From the NCBI RefSeq assembly GCF_046546475.1, contig NZ_JBKGXS010000002.1, positions 596,786-660,785 on the forward strand: 64,000 nt of DNA, read 5' to 3'. Shown piece after piece: positions 48,964-58,089 of the stretch. The first letter of the stretch is position 1, and each line of letters opens with the position of its first letter. The notes below the pieces were generated by a model. The model was not told the origin of the DNA, ran no database searches, and saw nothing but the letters and a program-made list of their open reading frames with translations. The translations under genes and the position numbers were made by a program. The DNA is from Pseudonocardia phyllosphaerae (GTDB lineage Bacteria > Actinomycetota > Actinomycetes > Mycobacteriales > Pseudonocardiaceae).

Positions 48964-49861
48964 ACGGCACGTCGCGATGCGCCCCGGGCACGTTCGTCGC
49001 CGCCCAGCTCGACAGGAGCGCGAGTGCGTCGGCGGACGGGCTCGCCGGTTCGGGGCTGTAGATCGTCAGCACGAGCCCGGGATCGGCGGGCAGCGGCATG
49101 GTCTCGTACCCGACGGTCAGCTCACCGACGACGGGATGCCGGAAGGTCTTGCTCCCGGTGTGGTGCAGGCGCACGTTGTGCCGGGCCCACCGCACCCGGA
49201 ACTCCTCGCTGCGGGTGGACAGCTCGCCGACCAGGTCGCTGATGTCGCGGTCGTAGGGATCGCGGCCGGCGTCGGTACGCAGCAGGTTCACCGCGCTGTC
49301 GGCCATGGTGTCCCAGTCGGGGTAGAAGTCGCGGGCGCGCGGGTCGAGGAAGCAGAACCGCACGAAGTTCACCGGCACCGCCGGGTCCGGCCGGTCGGGA
49401 TCGGGGAACAGCGGGCTGTAGAACGCGACGGCCGAGATGTTGGCGCACACCAGGTCGTGGCGCGGGTTGCGGACGAACGCCGGCACCGTCATGGCATCCA
49501 CGACCCGCTGCAGCATCGGCCGGACGGCCGTCGTCCGCCGCGGACGGCGGCGCCTCGGGTCGGCCGCGACGTGACGGTGCAGGTCGAACAGGTGCGAGCG
49601 TTCGGCGTCGTCGAGCTGCAGGGCCCGTGCGATCGCGTCGAGCACTCCCTCGGAGACCCCGGACGCCTTGCCGCGCTCGAGCTGGACGTAGTAGTCGACC
49701 GACAGCCCGGCCAGCGTGGCGACCTCCTGACGCCGCAGCCCCGGGACCCGGCGCTTGGACGCGTCGTAGATCGGGAGCCCGACCCGGTCGGGGGTGATGC
49801 GGGCACGGCGCGAGGCCAGGAACTCGCCGAGCTCGGCGCGGTGGTCCCTGCGTTCGTCCAT
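48950..49861 (-). CDS. XRE family regulator with MmyB-like ligand-binding domain
   Basis: 303 residues, ATG start. Helix-turn-helix at about 10-80 (KRRVPGLRRQEVATLAGLSVDYYVQLERGKASGVSEGVLDAIARAL, the typical actinobacterial version). About 110-300 is the MmyB-like domain that holds a fatty acid or other ligand (MTVPAFVRNPRHDLVCANISAVAFY, FCFLDPRARDFYPDWD, VRWARHNVRLHHTGSKTFRHPVVGELTV, YETMPLPADPGLVLTIYSPEP). Divergent from an MFS gene (116-bp gap), which it probably regulates. Confidence 0.92.
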   Translation of the reverse strand: MDERRDHRAELGEFLASRRARITPDRVGLPIYDASKRRVPGLRRQEVATLAGLSVDYYVQLERGKASGVSEGVLDAIARALQLDDAERSHLFDLHRHVAADPRRRRPRRTTAVRPMLQRVVDAMTVPAFVRNPRHDLVCANISAVAFYSPLFPDPDRPDPAVPVNFVRFCFLDPRARDFYPDWDTMADSAVNLLRTDAGRDPYDRDISDLVGELSTRSEEFRVRWARHNVRLHHTGSKTFRHPVVGELTVGYETMPLPADPGLVLTIYSPEPASPSADALALLSSWAATNVPGAHRDVPSERH

Positions 49862-49977
49862 GCCACGACGGTACGACGAGCGCGCCGCCCGTGGCGGGTA
49901 CCGGCGAGAGGGGTGCTGCCGGCACCCCGGTCGACCACGCCTCCCCCACCGCGCCGCAGCGGCGTTGCATCGATGCC

Positions 49978-51219
49978 ATGACCGACGACGCGACGACCGT
50001 GCCGACCCCGCAGAGCACCGACGAGGCCACGGCCCGGGGCCGGCGACCGCGGCTGCCCCCGGCGGTGCACGTGATCGCGGCGGGCATCTTCCTGATGGGC
50101 ACCACCGAGTTCATGATCGCCGGGCTGCTGCCCGAGGCGGCCGCCGGGCTCGGGGTGAGCGTGGCACAGGCCGGCCTGCTGGTCACCGCGTTCGCCGCCG
50201 GGATGATCGTCGGGCCGCCGGTCATGGCGCTGCTGACCTTGCGCCTGCCCGCCCGCGCGACGCTGGTGGCGGCACTGGCGGTGTTCGCCGCGGGGCACGT
50301 CGTCGCTGCGCTGGGTGAGTCGTTCTCGCTCGTCGTCGCGTCCCGGGTGGTGACGGCGCTGGCCACCGGCGCGTTCTGGGCGGTCGGCGCCGTCGTGGCG
50401 ACCAGGGTCGCCGGCCCCGCGGCGAGCGCCCGGGCGCTGGCAGTGATGTCGGCCGGGCTGAGCCTGGCCGTCGTCGCCGGGGTCCCGCTGGGCACCTTCG
50501 CCGGGCAGCTCACCGGGTGGCGCGGACCGTTCTGGATCCTCGCCGCGCTCGCGCTCGTGGTGATCGTCGCGGTGCTGCGCGTCCTGCCCGCCACCCCGCC
50601 GACGACGTCAACGACCGCGCGGCCGGAGCCGTCGGTGCGCTCCGAGCTCGGTGCCCTGCGCCCCTGGCGGGTCTGGGCGGTGCTGGCGACGATGGTGCTC
50701 GCCCAGGCGGGGTTCCTCGGTGCCTACAGCTACATCACCCCGCTGCTGACCGACGCCGCCGGTGTGCCCGCCGCGCTCGTCCCGCTCGTGCTGGTCGGCT
50801 TCGGCCTCGGCGCGCTGCTGGGCACCGCGCTGGGCGGACGCTTCGGGGACCGGCGCCCGCTCGGCGTGATCGCCGTGGCGGTGACGGTGACCGCCGTGGT
50901 GCTGGCCGTGCTCGCGGCCGCGGCGACGGTCACCCCGCTGGTCGTGGCGCTGGTAGTGCTCGTCGGCGCGAGCGGGCTCGGGGCCAACCCGGTGCTGATC
51001 GCCCAGGCGCTGCGGCACGCCGGGCACGGTTCGACCCTCGCGTCGTCGATGGCCACCTCGGCATTCAATCTCGGGACCGCCGTGGGTGCCGGGGTAGCCG
51101 GGTCCACTCTGGACAGCTCGTGGGGGGTGAGTGGGCCGTCCGCGCTGGGGGCGGTGGTGACGGCGTCGGCGTTGGTGCCGGTCGTCGTGCTGGCCGCGAA
51201 GCGTCGGGCCCGGAACTGA
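49978..51219 (+). CDS. MFS transporter (AraJ/Cml-like drug efflux type)
   Basis: 413 residues from ATG 49978, the first Met giving a normal N-terminus. 12 membrane segments. GTTEFMIAGLLPEAAAGLGVSVAQAGLLVTAFAAGMIVGPP (TM1-2 of this family) and a central loop with ATPPTTSTTARPEPS. Divergently placed with the XRE/MmyB regulator, a common arrangement for inducible efflux pumps. Substrate unknown. Confidence 0.88.
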   Translation: MTDDATTVPTPQSTDEATARGRRPRLPPAVHVIAAGIFLMGTTEFMIAGLLPEAAAGLGVSVAQAGLLVTAFAAGMIVGPPVMALLTLRLPARATLVAALAVFAAGHVVAALGESFSLVVASRVVTALATGAFWAVGAVVATRVAGPAASARALAVMSAGLSLAVVAGVPLGTFAGQLTGWRGPFWILAALALVVIVAVLRVLPATPPTTSTTARPEPSVRSELGALRPWRVWAVLATMVLAQAGFLGAYSYITPLLTDAAGVPAALVPLVLVGFGLGALLGTALGGRFGDRRPLGVIAVAVTVTAVVLAVLAAAATVTPLVVALVVLVGASGLGANPVLIAQALRHAGHGSTLASSMATSAFNLGTAVGAGVAGSTLDSSWGVSGPSALGAVVTASALVPVVVLAAKRRARN

Positions 51220-51253
51220 TCCGCCTGCGCATCCACCGGTGCGCTGCACCGCT

Positions 51254-52522
51254 CTACCCGGCCTTTTCCGCCATGTTCGCGACGTCGGCGGCGGACAGTC
51301 TGCGCAGCGGCGACCGCCACGCGTAGGCGAAACTGGCTGCCACCGCCACGGTCATGACCAGGAACGTGACCCGGACGCTGGTGTGATCGGCCAGAAGACC
51401 GCCCAGAGCCGCCCCGAGCGGCGAGCCGCCGTAGGCGATCATCCGTGCGGTGACGTTCACCCGGCCCTGCAGCCGGTCCGGGGTGAGCTGCTGGCGCAAC
51501 GCGATGCCGTTGGTGATCACAAGTGTGGACGACATCCCCCACACCACGAGCAGCACGAGGCCGACCGGGAACGACGAGTTCACCGCGACCAGTACCAACA
51601 GGACCGACATGGCTGCCAGGCCGAGCAGGCTGACCCGGGGTGGGCTGAACCGCTTCGACAGGATCGGCAAGCAGACTCCGGCGAGCAGGCCACCGGCGGC
51701 GAGCGCGGTGAACAGCCAGCCGATGAACGGGCTGTCGTCGGCGAGCCCGAGCCGGCGGATCCCGTAGACCACGACCAGGCCGATGACCGCACCGCTGCTG
51801 ACCGCGGACCCGAAACCGGCTGCGGTGAGCGGCCAGACCACCGGGTGGTCCCAGACGTAGCGCAGGCCTTCCCGGACGTCGGTGAGCAGGCTCGGGCGCG
51901 GGCCCGATCGTGTGCCGGTGCTGCTGAGCCGCCCGGGGACGGCGAGGATGGCCAGCGCCGACACCGTGTAGCACGCGCCGTCGATCCACAGGGCTCGATC
52001 CGGCCCGATCACCGCGATCAGCACTCCGGCGAGAGCGGTGGCCGCGATCTGCAGGACCTGGCTGGTCGTGACGAGCACGCTGTAGGCGCCGACGAGACGG
52101 TCTCGGCCGACGATCGCCGGCAGCGCGCCGAACAGTGCCGAGTCGTGCCAGACGAATGCGGTTCCGGTGGCCGCGGCGGCGAGGAACAGGTGTGCCGTCG
52201 ACAGCGGCCCGAACGTCGTGGCGAAGGGGATACTCGCCATCGAGACCGCACTGACCAGATCGCCGGTCACCATGACCGCCCGCCGGTTCGCCCGGTCCGA
52301 GACCGCCCCGGCGACCAACCCGAACAGCAGATAGGGCGCCGCCTGCACGGTGACCAGCAGAGCCGTCAGCGAGGCCGACCCTGTTGTCTGGTAGGCCAGG
52401 ACGGGCAGGACGACGAGCCGTACCTGACCACCGGCGATCGAGGCGGTCTGTGCGATCCACAGCAGCACGAAGCCCGGTTCGCGCCGGAGACCCGGCCCCT
52501 CGGATGCCGTGCCACGACTCAT
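51254..52522 (-). CDS. MFS transporter, probable siderophore exporter (EntS-like)
   Basis: 422 residues, ATG 52522 overlapping the binding-protein stop (ATGA). LWIAQTASIAGGQVRLVVLPVLAYQTTGSASLTALLVTVQAAPYLLFGLVAGAVSDRANRRAVMVTGDL is characteristic of the EntS/MFS_3 group. Twelve segments. It is the last gene of an iron-type uptake operon (permease, ATPase, binding protein, exporter), so import and export of the same siderophore-like ligand may be coupled. That link is inferred from context. Confidence 0.85.
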   Translation of the reverse strand: MSRGTASEGPGLRREPGFVLLWIAQTASIAGGQVRLVVLPVLAYQTTGSASLTALLVTVQAAPYLLFGLVAGAVSDRANRRAVMVTGDLVSAVSMASIPFATTFGPLSTAHLFLAAAATGTAFVWHDSALFGALPAIVGRDRLVGAYSVLVTTSQVLQIAATALAGVLIAVIGPDRALWIDGACYTVSALAILAVPGRLSSTGTRSGPRPSLLTDVREGLRYVWDHPVVWPLTAAGFGSAVSSGAVIGLVVVYGIRRLGLADDSPFIGWLFTALAAGGLLAGVCLPILSKRFSPPRVSLLGLAAMSVLLVLVAVNSSFPVGLVLLVVWGMSSTLVITNGIALRQQLTPDRLQGRVNVTARMIAYGGSPLGAALGGLLADHTSVRVTFLVMTVAVAASFAYAWRSPLRRLSAADVANMAEKAG

Positions 52523-53493
52523 CCGCCGTAGACCTTCTTGGCGACGCTCTCGATGAGGGACACGATGTTCACCCCACCGCCGGTGATCTCCGAACCGGAG
52601 ACCGGGTACACCGCGCCCCGCTGGACGGCCGGGCTACCGGCCATCATCCGGCCGACGGCCTCGGTCGTCTGCTGTGGATCCTCCGTGCCGCCGTGGACCA
52701 CGAGGACCGCATCCGGGCGGCGCACCAGGATCTGCTCGGACGTGATCTCCGCGAAGTTGTCCTTCACGTCGGCGAACTCGTTGGTCATCCCGGCACCGGC
52801 CAGGATCGCGGCGTAGGGGCCGCCGCTGAGCGCATACAGCTTCCCGTCGTAGACCTGGACGAACGCCACCCGTGCCGGTGGCCGGGACCCGCGTACGGCG
52901 CCGGCCGCGGCCATCCGCTGCTTCAGCTCCCCCTCCAGCCGGGCGGCCCGCTCCGGCACACCGAAGATCGCTCCCAGTTGGCGGATGTCGTCGTAGACGA
53001 CGTCGACGCCGGTCGGTGCCGCGGCGCCGACGCAGAAGCCGCCCATCACGTAGTCGCCTGCTCCGAGTGTCGTGAGGTCGTCCGCACTCGGTGTTCCCTG
53101 CTCCCCGGATACCTGGTTCTCGTCGGTGGTCAGTACCAGGTCGGGCCGCGCACCGAGAACCGTCTCCCGCGACGCCATGAAATCCGGGGACACCTCCTGC
53201 AGGTTCCGCGATTCGGGCGGCGGCGGGTACTGCTGCCCGGTGAGGTAGCCGAAAGCACGGTCCTGCACGCCCAGCGCAGCCAAGGTCGGCAGGGTCGACG
53301 CCGACCCCAGCAGAACCCGCTTCGGTGGTTCCGGAGCGGTGAAGTCGTGCCCGCAGCTGCGGTAGTGCACGGGATAGCCGGCCTCGGCGGCGGCGCCGTC
53401 GGGCGGAGCGGAGGCCGGAGCGGGGGAACCACAGGCCACCACGAGCGCCGAGACGACGGGGACCAGGGCGATCAGGCTGAGCCGCAGGTTCAC
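52519..53493 (-). CDS. FecB/BtuF-type ABC substrate-binding lipoprotein
   Basis: 324 residues from GTG 53493 (GTGA overlap with the ATPase). Lipobox SALVVAC followed by GSPAPASAPPDGAA. Fold markers: PPKRVLLGSASTLPTLAALGVQDRAFGYL, ILVRRPDAVLVVHGGTEDPQQ, and GRMMAGSPAVQRGAVYPVSGSEI. Extracellular ligand receptor for the second iron-type importer. Overlaps both neighbours. Confidence 0.88.
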   Translation of the reverse strand: MNLRLSLIALVPVVSALVVACGSPAPASAPPDGAAAEAGYPVHYRSCGHDFTAPEPPKRVLLGSASTLPTLAALGVQDRAFGYLTGQQYPPPPESRNLQEVSPDFMASRETVLGARPDLVLTTDENQVSGEQGTPSADDLTTLGAGDYVMGGFCVGAAAPTGVDVVYDDIRQLGAIFGVPERAARLEGELKQRMAAAGAVRGSRPPARVAFVQVYDGKLYALSGGPYAAILAGAGMTNEFADVKDNFAEITSEQILVRRPDAVLVVHGGTEDPQQTTEAVGRMMAGSPAVQRGAVYPVSGSEITGGGVNIVSLIESVAKKVYGG

Positions 53494-54305
53494 GGGTTGT
53501 GCTCCTCGGAGACGGTGGTGTCGGGCTCGCGTCGATGTGCGGCGGTCCCGGCGAACTGCAGGCACGGCCGCCCCGTCAGCGGGTTGACGGTGCGGTGCGC
53601 GGTGACTCCGTAGACGTCGGCGACCAGCTCGGGGGTGAGTACGTCGCCGACCGGGCCATGGGCGACGACCCGCCCGCCGTCCAGGACGTAGAGGTCCTCG
53701 CAGTACGCCGCGGCCAGGTTCAGGTCGTGCAGCACCGCGACGACGGTCAGCGGAAGACCGTGCAGCAGGTCGAGCAGCTCGAGCTGGGCCGACACGTCGA
53801 GATGGTTCGTCGGCTCGTCGAGGAGCACGACCGGGGTCTGCTGGGCGAGAGCCCGAGCGAGCAGGACCCGCTGCCGCTCCCCGCCCGACAGCGTGCTGAC
53901 CAGCCGTTCGCTGAATCCGCCGACCCCCGTACGAGCCATCGCACCCTCGACGATCTCGACGTCTCGCTCGGTGTCGCGGTCCAGCAGTCCCTTGTGCGGC
54001 ACACGTCCCAGCTCGACGACCTCGCGCACGGTGAACTCGAACTCCGTGGGATCGTCCTGCAGCACCACCGCCGTACGCTGCGCCGCCTGCCGGGCACCGA
54101 GCTGCCAGACGTCGTCACCGTCCAGCAGCACCTGCCCGCCCGCGGGCCGGATCGACCGGTACACCGTCCGCAGCAACGTCGACTTGCCCGACCCGTTCGG
54201 GCCGATGAGCCCCACCATCGCGCCCGAGCCGGCGCGCAGCTCGGCATCGGTGACGATCCGCCGACCCGCCAGATCGACGCTGATGGCCCTCGCCTCGACA
54301 CGCAT
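53490..54305 (-). CDS. FecE-type ABC transporter ATP-binding protein
   Basis: 271 residues from ATG 54305 sharing one base with the permease stop. Walker A GPNGSGKST, signature LSGGERQRVLLARALAQ, Walker B VVLLDEPTNHLDVSAQ, H-loop LHDLNLAAAYC. The ending HRTVNPLTGRPCLQFAG is typical for siderophore-import ATPases (FepC/FecE). Powers the FecCD permease encoded upstream. Confidence 0.93.
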   Translation of the reverse strand: MRVEARAISVDLAGRRIVTDAELRAGSGAMVGLIGPNGSGKSTLLRTVYRSIRPAGGQVLLDGDDVWQLGARQAAQRTAVVLQDDPTEFEFTVREVVELGRVPHKGLLDRDTERDVEIVEGAMARTGVGGFSERLVSTLSGGERQRVLLARALAQQTPVVLLDEPTNHLDVSAQLELLDLLHGLPLTVVAVLHDLNLAAAYCEDLYVLDGGRVVAHGPVGDVLTPELVADVYGVTAHRTVNPLTGRPCLQFAGTAAHRREPDTTVSEEHNP

Positions 54306-55444
54306 CAGCCACTCCGCCGGGCAGGTCGCGAGGTCGCACGCAGCAACCACAGGAAGAAGGGCGCACCGATCGCCGCGGTGACGATCCCGATCGGGAGTTC
54401 GGCCGGAGCCCGCAGGGTCCGGGCTGCGACGTCGGCCAGCGGCAGTGAGACGGATCCGAGCAGCACCGACGTGACCAGTACCCGGCGGTGATCGGCACCC
54501 ACCAGGAGACGGGCGACGTGGGGTACGACCAGACCGATGAACCCGATGCCGCCGGCGACCGCGACGACGCTGCCGGTGACCAACGCGGTCAACGCCATCA
54601 GCTGCAGCTGGAAGCGGCCCACGGCGATCCCCAGCGACGCCGCCAGATCCGTCCCGTTGACCAGGGTGTTGAGGCGCCTGCCGTTCAGGACCAGCCACGC
54701 GGTGCCCAGTGCGATGACCACGGCAGGAACCGCGAGATCCGCCCACCGGGCACCGGCCACACTGCCCAGGGTCCAGAACAGCACCCGTTGCACCTGGTTG
54801 GGAGCGGCGATCGTCTGCAGGAAGAAGGTGACGGACGAAACCAGGTAGCCGACCGCGACACCGGCGAGCACCAGACGCGCCGGCGGCCACTTGCCCTGCT
54901 GGCGCCCCAGCAGGAACACCACCGCGAACGCGAGCAACCCACCGGCGAACGCCGCGGCGGACAGTGAGAGGCCACCCACGGCAGCCGACCCCGCCACGAT
55001 CACGGTGACCGCTCCGAGACCGGCTCCCGGAACGATCCCGATCAGATACGGGTCCCCCAGCGGGTTGCGCACCACGGTCTGGATCACCGCCCCGGCCACA
55101 CTCAGCCCTGCCCCGGCAAGCATGGCGAGCACGGTGCGCGGCACCCGGACCGACCACACGATCTGATCGACGACCGGATCGGCACCGGCCACCGGGTCGG
55201 TGAGCCCCGTCCGGGTCGCGACGACCTGCCACACCGTCCCGACCGGCACCCCGACCGATCCGACCGACACCGACAGCGTCGCCGCGGCGACCGTGGCGAC
55301 GAGCAGCACCGTGACGAGCACGGCGAAGCGGGGAGATCTCGAGAAGGGCGGCCCCGCGCTGGGGGCTCCCGGCCCGACGGACGTGTCCTCGGTCCGGGGT
55401 CGGAACACCGAGCGTCGTACCTGCCCGGCAGCTGATGGCGGCAT
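54305..55444 (-). CDS. FecCD-family ABC permease
   Basis: 379 residues from ATG 55444, chosen for GGAGG four bases upstream. The frame opens at 55504. About ten hydrophobic segments. VPRTVLAMLAGAGLSVAGAVIQTVVRNPLGDPYLIGIVPGA and GGIGFIGLVVPHVARLLVGADHRRVLVTSVLLG are family blocks. First gene of the operon, one permease only. Basic/charged 35-residue N-terminus before TM1. Confidence 0.92.
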   Translation of the reverse strand: MPPSAAGQVRRSVFRPRTEDTSVGPGAPSAGPPFSRSPRFAVLVTVLLVATVAAATLSVSVGSVGVPVGTVWQVVATRTGLTDPVAGADPVVDQIVWSVRVPRTVLAMLAGAGLSVAGAVIQTVVRNPLGDPYLIGIVPGAGLGAVTVIVAGSAAVGGLSLSAAAFAGGLLAFAVVFLLGRQQGKWPPARLVLAGVAVGYLVSSVTFFLQTIAAPNQVQRVLFWTLGSVAGARWADLAVPAVVIALGTAWLVLNGRRLNTLVNGTDLAASLGIAVGRFQLQLMALTALVTGSVVAVAGGIGFIGLVVPHVARLLVGADHRRVLVTSVLLGSVSLPLADVAARTLRAPAELPIGIVTAAIGAPFFLWLLRATSRPARRSG

Positions 55445-55796
55445 GGATCCTCCGGTCAATGCGGTAGCCGCCGTGAAACTATCTCGGAAATCCCGAGGAA
55501 TCATCCTTCCTGCGCACTCTTCTCAATCACTGGAATCCATTCACGCATACGGATTCCTGCATCTTTATTTTCGGAGTTCCGCGGGCGGGTCTCACAAGAC
55601 ACTCATTCGCATCCGACGACGAGAAGGAGGCCGCACTGCGGGCAGATTCAGTGCAGCTGCGAATGACGAATCCACGACCCCGCTCCGCCGCACCGACTGC
55701 ACGAGACGATTCGCGCCATCCGTCCGATTCGGCTACGCCCGCAAGCGCACCGACCTCTGCCGAGGACCGGGCGGTTCGGAAGCACCCGTCGACCGG
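55445..55796. promoter_or_regulatory. Promoter region of the second FecCD-type operon
   Basis: 352 bp of unusually AT-rich sequence (for this genome) around 55480-55620, upstream of the permease start and downstream of the response-regulator stop. Includes the inverted repeat GGAATCC-N12-GGATTCC at 55532-55557 (arms perfect), 88 bp from the start codon. No DtxR-like iron box was recognised and no gene is supported. Confidence 0.5.
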
Positions 55797-56414
55797 TCAG
55801 AGCCACCCGCGTTCGTACGCGCGGCGGGCGGCGTCGTGGCGGGTCGGGGTGCCGGTCTTCTGCATGGCACTCGAGAGGTAGTTGCGCACGGTGCCGTGGG
55901 CGAGGTGCAGGCGGTGGGCGATGTGCGCCACCGAGTAGCCCTCGCGGGTCTCGACGAGGGCCTCGATCTCGCGGTCGGTCAGCGGGCAGTCGTCGATCAC
56001 CGACGCTTCGAGGACCTCGTGGGCGATCCAGCGGCGTCCGGCGCGGAGTTCGTGGATCACCCGGACGATGTCCTCGGGGTCGGCGCTCTTGCTCATGAAG
56101 CCCTGGACCCCGAGCTTGAGTGCGCGGCGCAGGACTCCCGGACGGGCGTGGCGGGTGAGCATGAGGACGGGCTGGTCGGGGTGGTGCTCACGGATGCGGG
56201 CGACGGCGTCGAGGCCGTTGGTTCCGGGCATCTCCAGGTCGATGACGAGTACGTCGGGACGGTGTTCGAGGGTCTCGCGCACCGCCTGGTCGCCGTCCTC
56301 GGCCTGGGCGACGACGGTGATGGTGCCGTCCAGGGGCAGCAGCGCCGCCATCGCGCTGCGCAGCAGCTTCTCGTCGTCGGCCAGCACGATGCGGGCGATC
56401 GCCGGTTCGGTCAT
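55797..56414 (-). CDS. NarL/LuxR-type response regulator
   Basis: 205 residues, ATG 56414 sharing a base with the kinase stop. Receiver domain: LADDEKLLRSAM (acidic pair), phospho-Asp in VLVIDLEMPGTNG, Thr/Lys near MLTRHA and FMSKSA. C-terminal LuxR helix-turn-helix CPLTDREIEALVETREGYSVAHIAHRLHLAHGTVRNYLSSAMQKTGTPTRHDA. Output regulator for the kinase upstream. The nearest candidate target is the divergent or neighbouring iron-type operon or the hydrolases, none proven. Confidence 0.93.
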   Translation of the reverse strand: MTEPAIARIVLADDEKLLRSAMAALLPLDGTITVVAQAEDGDQAVRETLEHRPDVLVIDLEMPGTNGLDAVARIREHHPDQPVLMLTRHARPGVLRRALKLGVQGFMSKSADPEDIVRVIHELRAGRRWIAHEVLEASVIDDCPLTDREIEALVETREGYSVAHIAHRLHLAHGTVRNYLSSAMQKTGTPTRHDAARRAYERGWL

Positions 56415-57670
56415 CAGGTCCCCGCCCGCGTGTCGCGGTGGTCGCCGACGGCGGGGTCGTCGAGGTGGGCGGCGACGGTGAACGTCGTCTGCGTGGCGCT
56501 CACGTACAGGTTCCCACCGGCGGCGAGGATGCGGTCCCGCAGCTGGGCGAGTCCGCGCAGCTCGGGGTCCGGGCCCGCATCGGTGTCGAGGCCGTCGTTG
56601 GTGACCTCGATCCGGTTGTTCGACGCGGTGATGGCGACGGTGCGCGGGTGGGCGTGCCGGAGCAGGTTGGTCGTGGCCTCACGCAGCACCTGTGCCAGCA
56701 GCGGGTGGGCCGGGGCGTCGCCGAGGTCGTGCCGGATCTCGACCCGGATGCCTGCGGCCTCACCGAGATGGCGGGTGTTCTCCAGCTCGGCGGCCAGGTT
56801 GAGCTGCAGGCGCGCGTGGGCCAGCTCGCGGGTACCGGCGATGGCGTCGGTCGCGACTCCGCGGATCTCGGCGAGCTCGACGTCGGCCGCCGCTGTATCA
56901 CCGTTGCGCACGAGCGCCTGCGCGTAGGCGGCCTTGAGCTTGATGACGTGCAGCGAGTGCCCGTGGATGTCGTGCAGGTCGCCGGCGAAGCGCATCCGCT
57001 CGTGGGCGATCGCCAGCTCACGCTCGGCCTCGCCGGCCCGTTCCAGGCGCCGGACGACGGTCCACGCGTGCTCGCTGACGACGATCACCCCGGCGACGAA
57101 CAGTGTCCCCACCAGGGGCAGGAGAACGTACTGGCCGGCGAGAGACACCGTGGGCGGACGGGGCAGGAATGCCATGGCACCCGCAGCCGCGTTGAGCCCG
57201 GCCAGCACGACGACCCACCGCCATCGGTGCCGCAGACGCCTGGCCAGCAACATCGACCCGACGAGCGCGAAGGGCACGAAGGTGATCGGGCTGGCGGCGG
57301 TCAGGGCGGCCACGAGCCAGTTCACACCGGTGAAGGCCAGTGCGAACACCGATCTGCGCGGGTAGCCGTCCAGGCTCCACTCCCGCAGCACCCCGAGTGC
57401 CAGTACCAGTCCGACGGCGGCGATGAGCCCGTCCCACCAGGTGTTCGCCGTGAGTGCGACCCCGATGACGCACAGCGGTGCGATCGCAGCGAGCGCGGTG
57501 ACCGTCGCGGTCCGCCGCACCCGCGAGGACACCGTGCCCGCACCCGCACCGAGGTCGCCCCCGGCCTCGGCCTCGGCTCCGGCCGGATCGGTCCCGGCAC
57601 GATCGCCACCGATCGCCACGGTCCGAGCGGTACCGGTCCCTGTCACGGTTCTCCTGACGGTGTCGGTCAC
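56414..57670 (-). CDS. Sensor histidine kinase (DesK/HisKA_3 type)
   Basis: 418 residues, start GTG 57670 overlapping the small membrane gene (GTGA). N-terminal charged 50 residues, then about five to six membrane segments (about 55-190), a HisKA_3 helix with the phospho-accepting His in FAGDLHDIHGHSLHVIKLKAAYA, and a C-terminal ATPase (LREATTNLLRHAHPRTVAITASNNRIEVTNDG). Phosphorylates the response regulator encoded next. The membrane part, not a separate sensor domain, likely detects the signal. Confidence 0.92.
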   Translation of the reverse strand: MTDTVRRTVTGTGTARTVAIGGDRAGTDPAGAEAEAGGDLGAGAGTVSSRVRRTATVTALAAIAPLCVIGVALTANTWWDGLIAAVGLVLALGVLREWSLDGYPRRSVFALAFTGVNWLVAALTAASPITFVPFALVGSMLLARRLRHRWRWVVVLAGLNAAAGAMAFLPRPPTVSLAGQYVLLPLVGTLFVAGVIVVSEHAWTVVRRLERAGEAERELAIAHERMRFAGDLHDIHGHSLHVIKLKAAYAQALVRNGDTAAADVELAEIRGVATDAIAGTRELAHARLQLNLAAELENTRHLGEAAGIRVEIRHDLGDAPAHPLLAQVLREATTNLLRHAHPRTVAITASNNRIEVTNDGLDTDAGPDPELRGLAQLRDRILAAGGNLYVSATQTTFTVAAHLDDPAVGDHRDTRAGT

Positions 57671-57927
57671 GACCGCGTCTGCTGCGGACGGCGCCGCGTG
57701 AGGACTCGTCCGGTCACGGTCTTACCGGCCAGCGCCCCGATGAGCGCGACCAGCGCCACCCACTGCAGGAACCGGTTCTGCAGGAAGAATCCGGTGATCG
57801 ACTCCGGCAGCACGGTGAACAGCCCCGTGTCGTGGTGCAGCCCGAAGTAGGCGATCACCACGGTCACGGAGAGGACGGTGACGCCGGTGAGTGTCATGTC
57901 CAGCAGCTTGGTGTTCATGGTCGACAA
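57667..57927 (-). CDS. Small two-helix membrane protein, first gene of the kinase operon
   Basis: 86 residues (or 83 from ATG 57918). Two hydrophobic segments (about 10-28 and 54-70) with a basic C-terminus (RVLTRRRPQQTRS) facing the cytoplasm. Overlaps the kinase start by four bases, so it is translated together with it and could be a membrane accessory of the two-component system. No family recognised. Confidence 0.65.
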   Translation of the reverse strand: MSTMNTKLLDMTLTGVTVLSVTVVIAYFGLHHDTGLFTVLPESITGFFLQNRFLQWVALVALIGALAGKTVTGRVLTRRRPQQTRS

Positions 57928-58089
57928 CGGTCCGGCACGCTCCTCGTCGACGGTAGTGACATGGCGTCATGTCCTCCGATGACTGCACGCCACTGTGCCA
58001 CCGGTGCGGGGCGCACATGCAATGGGACGCGACACGGGACGGAGCCGCCGAGCGGCGACCTCCGTCCACTACCGACCCGAGGAGACGTC

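Noticed and set aside
55651..55881. Small plus-strand frame before the response regulator end
   Set aside because: Low-complexity, no ribosome-binding site, and partly antisense to the response regulator.
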